A program made the translations under genes and the position numbers. A stretch of 5,346 nt of DNA from Bacillota bacterium. Lineage in GTDB: Bacteria; Bacillota; Clostridia; Tissierellales; Peptoniphilaceae. Location of the stretch: positions 1 to 5,346 of the forward strand of contig JAEZYW010000063.1 of NCBI GenBank assembly GCA_023418835.1, in the 5' to 3' direction. Under the pieces are notes generated by a model, which searched no databases, had not been told where the DNA came from, and worked only from the letters and a program-made list of their open reading frames with translations. Of the stretch, positions 4,043-5,346 are shown piece after piece. Within the stretch, counting starts at the first letter, position 1; each line of letters opens with the position of its first letter.

Positions 4043-5346
4043 TTAAACATTTTCTTCTGCTGGCTCAGTATCAACTACTGTTTCAGTTTCTTCAACTTCA
4101 TCTGCTCCCGCACCTTCTGCAACTTTAACATTTACTGTATAAGTTGTTTTAGTACCGTCTTCAGCTGTTACAACAAAAGTATACTGGTTATTGTTTACCT
4201 TAGTAACTTCTGATACAGTAGCTTTACCATGTTTTGGAGTTGCAGTAATTGCTAAAGTCTCAACAAGATCTGTTCCTTCAGGTAGTTGAACCTCATACTC
4301 AGTTTGACCATCTTTTACTGGCACATCTTTCCCAGCAACAGTTAAAGATTTAAGATTTGTATTATCAGAAAGTTCTTGTTCAAACTTTATGGTGTATTCT
4401 TTAATCGTTCCATCTTCTGCAGTTACAGTAAAATTCCAATTTGGTCTTTTCACTGGATTTGGATTTGCAGTTGCTCTATCTGCTACTTCATCAATTTGAA
4501 CTTGTACAACATCACCAATTTGATGGGTTTTTGCAATAGTGATAGTAATAACACCATTTTCGCTATCAATATTAATACCCTGTGTTGGTACAGTTTGTCC
4601 TATTATACCTTTGTGTGGAGATACTTTCTTTACACTTGTATCACTTGATAAAGCTTCATCTTCTTCAAACTTAGCATATACTGTTGTATTTGCATTTATC
4701 GGTTTTGAGAAATCAAATTCAGTTCCAAAAGTCGAATCAGTATACCAACCTTTAAAAGTAAATCCTTCTTTTGTAGGATCTTCTGGTTTAGTTGCCTTTT
4801 CTCCTGCTTTTACTTCTTGTGCCAGAACACTTGATCCACCGTCCACATTAAAGGTAACCGTATAAGTTTTTTCAGTTTTCTTTTCCAATCCTTTAATCGC
4901 ATCATTTATTCTCTTTGTTGCTGCGTCAATTGTAGCTTGGTATGGGCAAGTGTCGTAATAGTAGTATGGATATCCGTCGTAATATCTATAGTTTCCTCTG
5001 TCACGATAGATTCTTTCAATTTCAGAATCTGTTACTCTGCTTCCGTAAACGTCTTTCATTGCTCTTCTAAATCCTTCTAAAGAGTTATAGCTATTTGGAT
5101 TTATTCCGTAATATCCGTAGTATCCGTAATATCCATCATAGTATCTACCGTCTCTGTAGTTGTCGAAGATTTCTCTTAGTTGTGCTGTTGTGAAAACTCC
5201 TGGATAGCTTCTTCTTACTGCACTTTCAAATGAAGAAAAAGTAGAATAGTTCCAAGGTCTAAGGTCATATCCATAATATCCATATCTATAGTCGCCTCTG
5301 TAGTTCTTATAAGTGTTATAAGTTGATCTGCCAGCGTCTACTGCTC
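4043..5346 (-). CDS. Modular surface/secreted protein: Tyr-Gly modules, Flg_new repeat, beta-sandwich domains (N-terminus missing)
   Basis: The frame is open through the right edge, so only the C-terminal 433 residues are visible; an ATG at 5057-5059 lies inside a repeat module and is not the start. From the visible N-terminal side there are at least two tandem ~48-residue modules rich in Tyr and Gly (4952-5251), preceded by the tail of a third. A short helix (ATIDAATKRINDAIKGLEKK) leads to a Listeria-Bacteroides/Flg_new repeat (4664-4864; VTFNVDGG...GFTFKGWYTD...YAKFEE). A beta module (about 4376-4651) and a cadherin-like beta-sandwich module (about 4121-4360) follow, sharing a VTAEDGT..(E/T)YT motif, then an acidic tail (4046-4120). 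Such domains occur in exported adhesin-like proteins. No LPXTG anchor is seen at the C-terminus, so attachment, if any, depends on the unseen N-terminus. Ligand and role are unknown. Confidence 0.85.
   Translation of the reverse strand, partial: AVDAGRSTYNTYKNYRGDYRYGYYGYDLRPWNYSTFSSFESAVRRSYPGVFTTAQLREIFDNYRDGRYYDGYYGYYGYYGINPNSYNSLEGFRRAMKDVYGSRVTDSEIERIYRDRGNYRYYDGYPYYYYDTCPYQATIDAATKRINDAIKGLEKKTEKTYTVTFNVDGGSSVLAQEVKAGEKATKPEDPTKEGFTFKGWYTDSTFGTEFDFSKPINANTTVYAKFEEDEALSSDTSVKKVSPHKGIIGQTVPTQGINIDSENGVITITIAKTHQIGDVVQVQIDEVADRATANPNPVKRPNWNFTVTAEDGTIKEYTIKFEQELSDNTNLKSLTVAGKDVPVKDGQTEYEVQLPEGTDLVETLAITATPKHGKATVSEVTKVNNNQYTFVVTAEDGTKTTYTVNVKVAEGAGADEVEETETVVDTEPAEENV
4952..5251 (-). repeat. 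Tandem Tyr/Gly-rich protein modules
   Basis: Two modules align: NYSTFSSFESAVRRSYPGVF followed by TTAQLREIFDNYRDGRYYDG, and SYNSLEGFRRAMKDVYGSRV followed by TDSEIERIYRDRGNYRYYDG. The shared pattern is F..A(V/M)...Y...(V/F)T..(E/Q)(I/L)..I(F/Y), then a loop of YY(D)GYYG repeats. RGDYRYGYYGYD at about 5264-5299 is the end of a further module, so the array continues past the window. The first half looks helical and the second is a low-complexity aromatic loop. I do not recognise the module as a named domain. Confidence 0.7.
5105..5134 (-). repeat. 9-nt tandem repeat coding for YYG units
   Basis: On the plus strand the unit TCCGTA(A/G)TA occurs three times in a row, followed by a partial fourth. 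Each unit codes for Tyr-Tyr-Gly on the minus strand. The period is a multiple of three, so slippage would lengthen or shorten the aromatic loop without breaking the frame. Confidence 0.7.

Noticed and set aside
3937..4128. Plus-strand Leu/His/Gln-rich 63-codon open frame
   Set aside because: It is the antisense reading of the acidic tail and terminator of the surface protein (Glu codons read backward); no ribosome binding site.
4376..4865. Two plus-strand open frames opposite the beta domains of the surface protein
   Set aside because: They are antisense to clear Flg_new and beta-sandwich coding sequence, with no independent support.

Overview
The window comes from a low-GC Gram-positive bacterium. 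Strong AGGAGG-type ribosome binding sites, sigma-A-like promoters, U-tailed terminators, a ComK-like protein and an InlB/Flg_new-type surface protein all point to Firmicutes in the broad sense. The mix would fit an anaerobic coccus of the Peptoniphilus/Anaerococcus/Finegoldia group, but that placement is an inference from style and not a marker-based assignment.

Left part (1-2372, plus strand): the C-terminal part of an alkaline-phosphatase-superfamily nucleotide pyrophosphatase/phosphodiesterase is followed after 1 nt by a complete UMF1/Atg22-type MFS transporter, so the two are almost certainly co-transcribed. After a weak terminator-like hairpin and a REP-like palindrome comes a small ArsC/Spx-fold thioredoxin-like protein with a single N-terminal cysteine.

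Middle (2375-3085, plus strand): a toxin-antitoxin module of the HigBA type (toxin first). It has its own well-formed promoter with an overlapping palindrome. The toxin reading frame is broken by one missing T in a T run, and the usual Arg of its ELR motif is a Cys; the XRE-type antitoxin is intact and starts inside the end of the old toxin frame. The module looks like a decaying toxin with a retained antitoxin, unless the T run is a programmed frameshift or an assembly error.

Right-middle (3086-3990): an intergenic stretch rich in a family of 27-28 bp hairpin repeats beginning with GTAG (five good copies in the window, two of them forming an inverted pair resembling a REPIN), then a minus-strand ComK-like gene. 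That gene has an excellent promoter whose 17-bp spacer is a palindrome matching the core of the Firmicutes LexA (SOS) box. Two perfect 28-bp direct repeat copies bracket the ComK-like gene and its promoter.

Right part (3956-5346, minus strand): a strong terminator and the C-terminal 433 residues of a modular, probably exported protein. It has Tyr/Gly-rich tandem modules, a Listeria-Bacteroides (Flg_new) repeat, two beta-sandwich modules and an acidic tail. The tail appears to have been shortened by a nonsense mutation, because 12 further acidic codons continue in frame after the stop.

The most interesting leads are the predicted SOS control of a short ComK-like protein, the GTAG hairpin family, the broken toxin and the Tyr/Gly modules. 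No entirely new multi-gene system is evident from this window alone.
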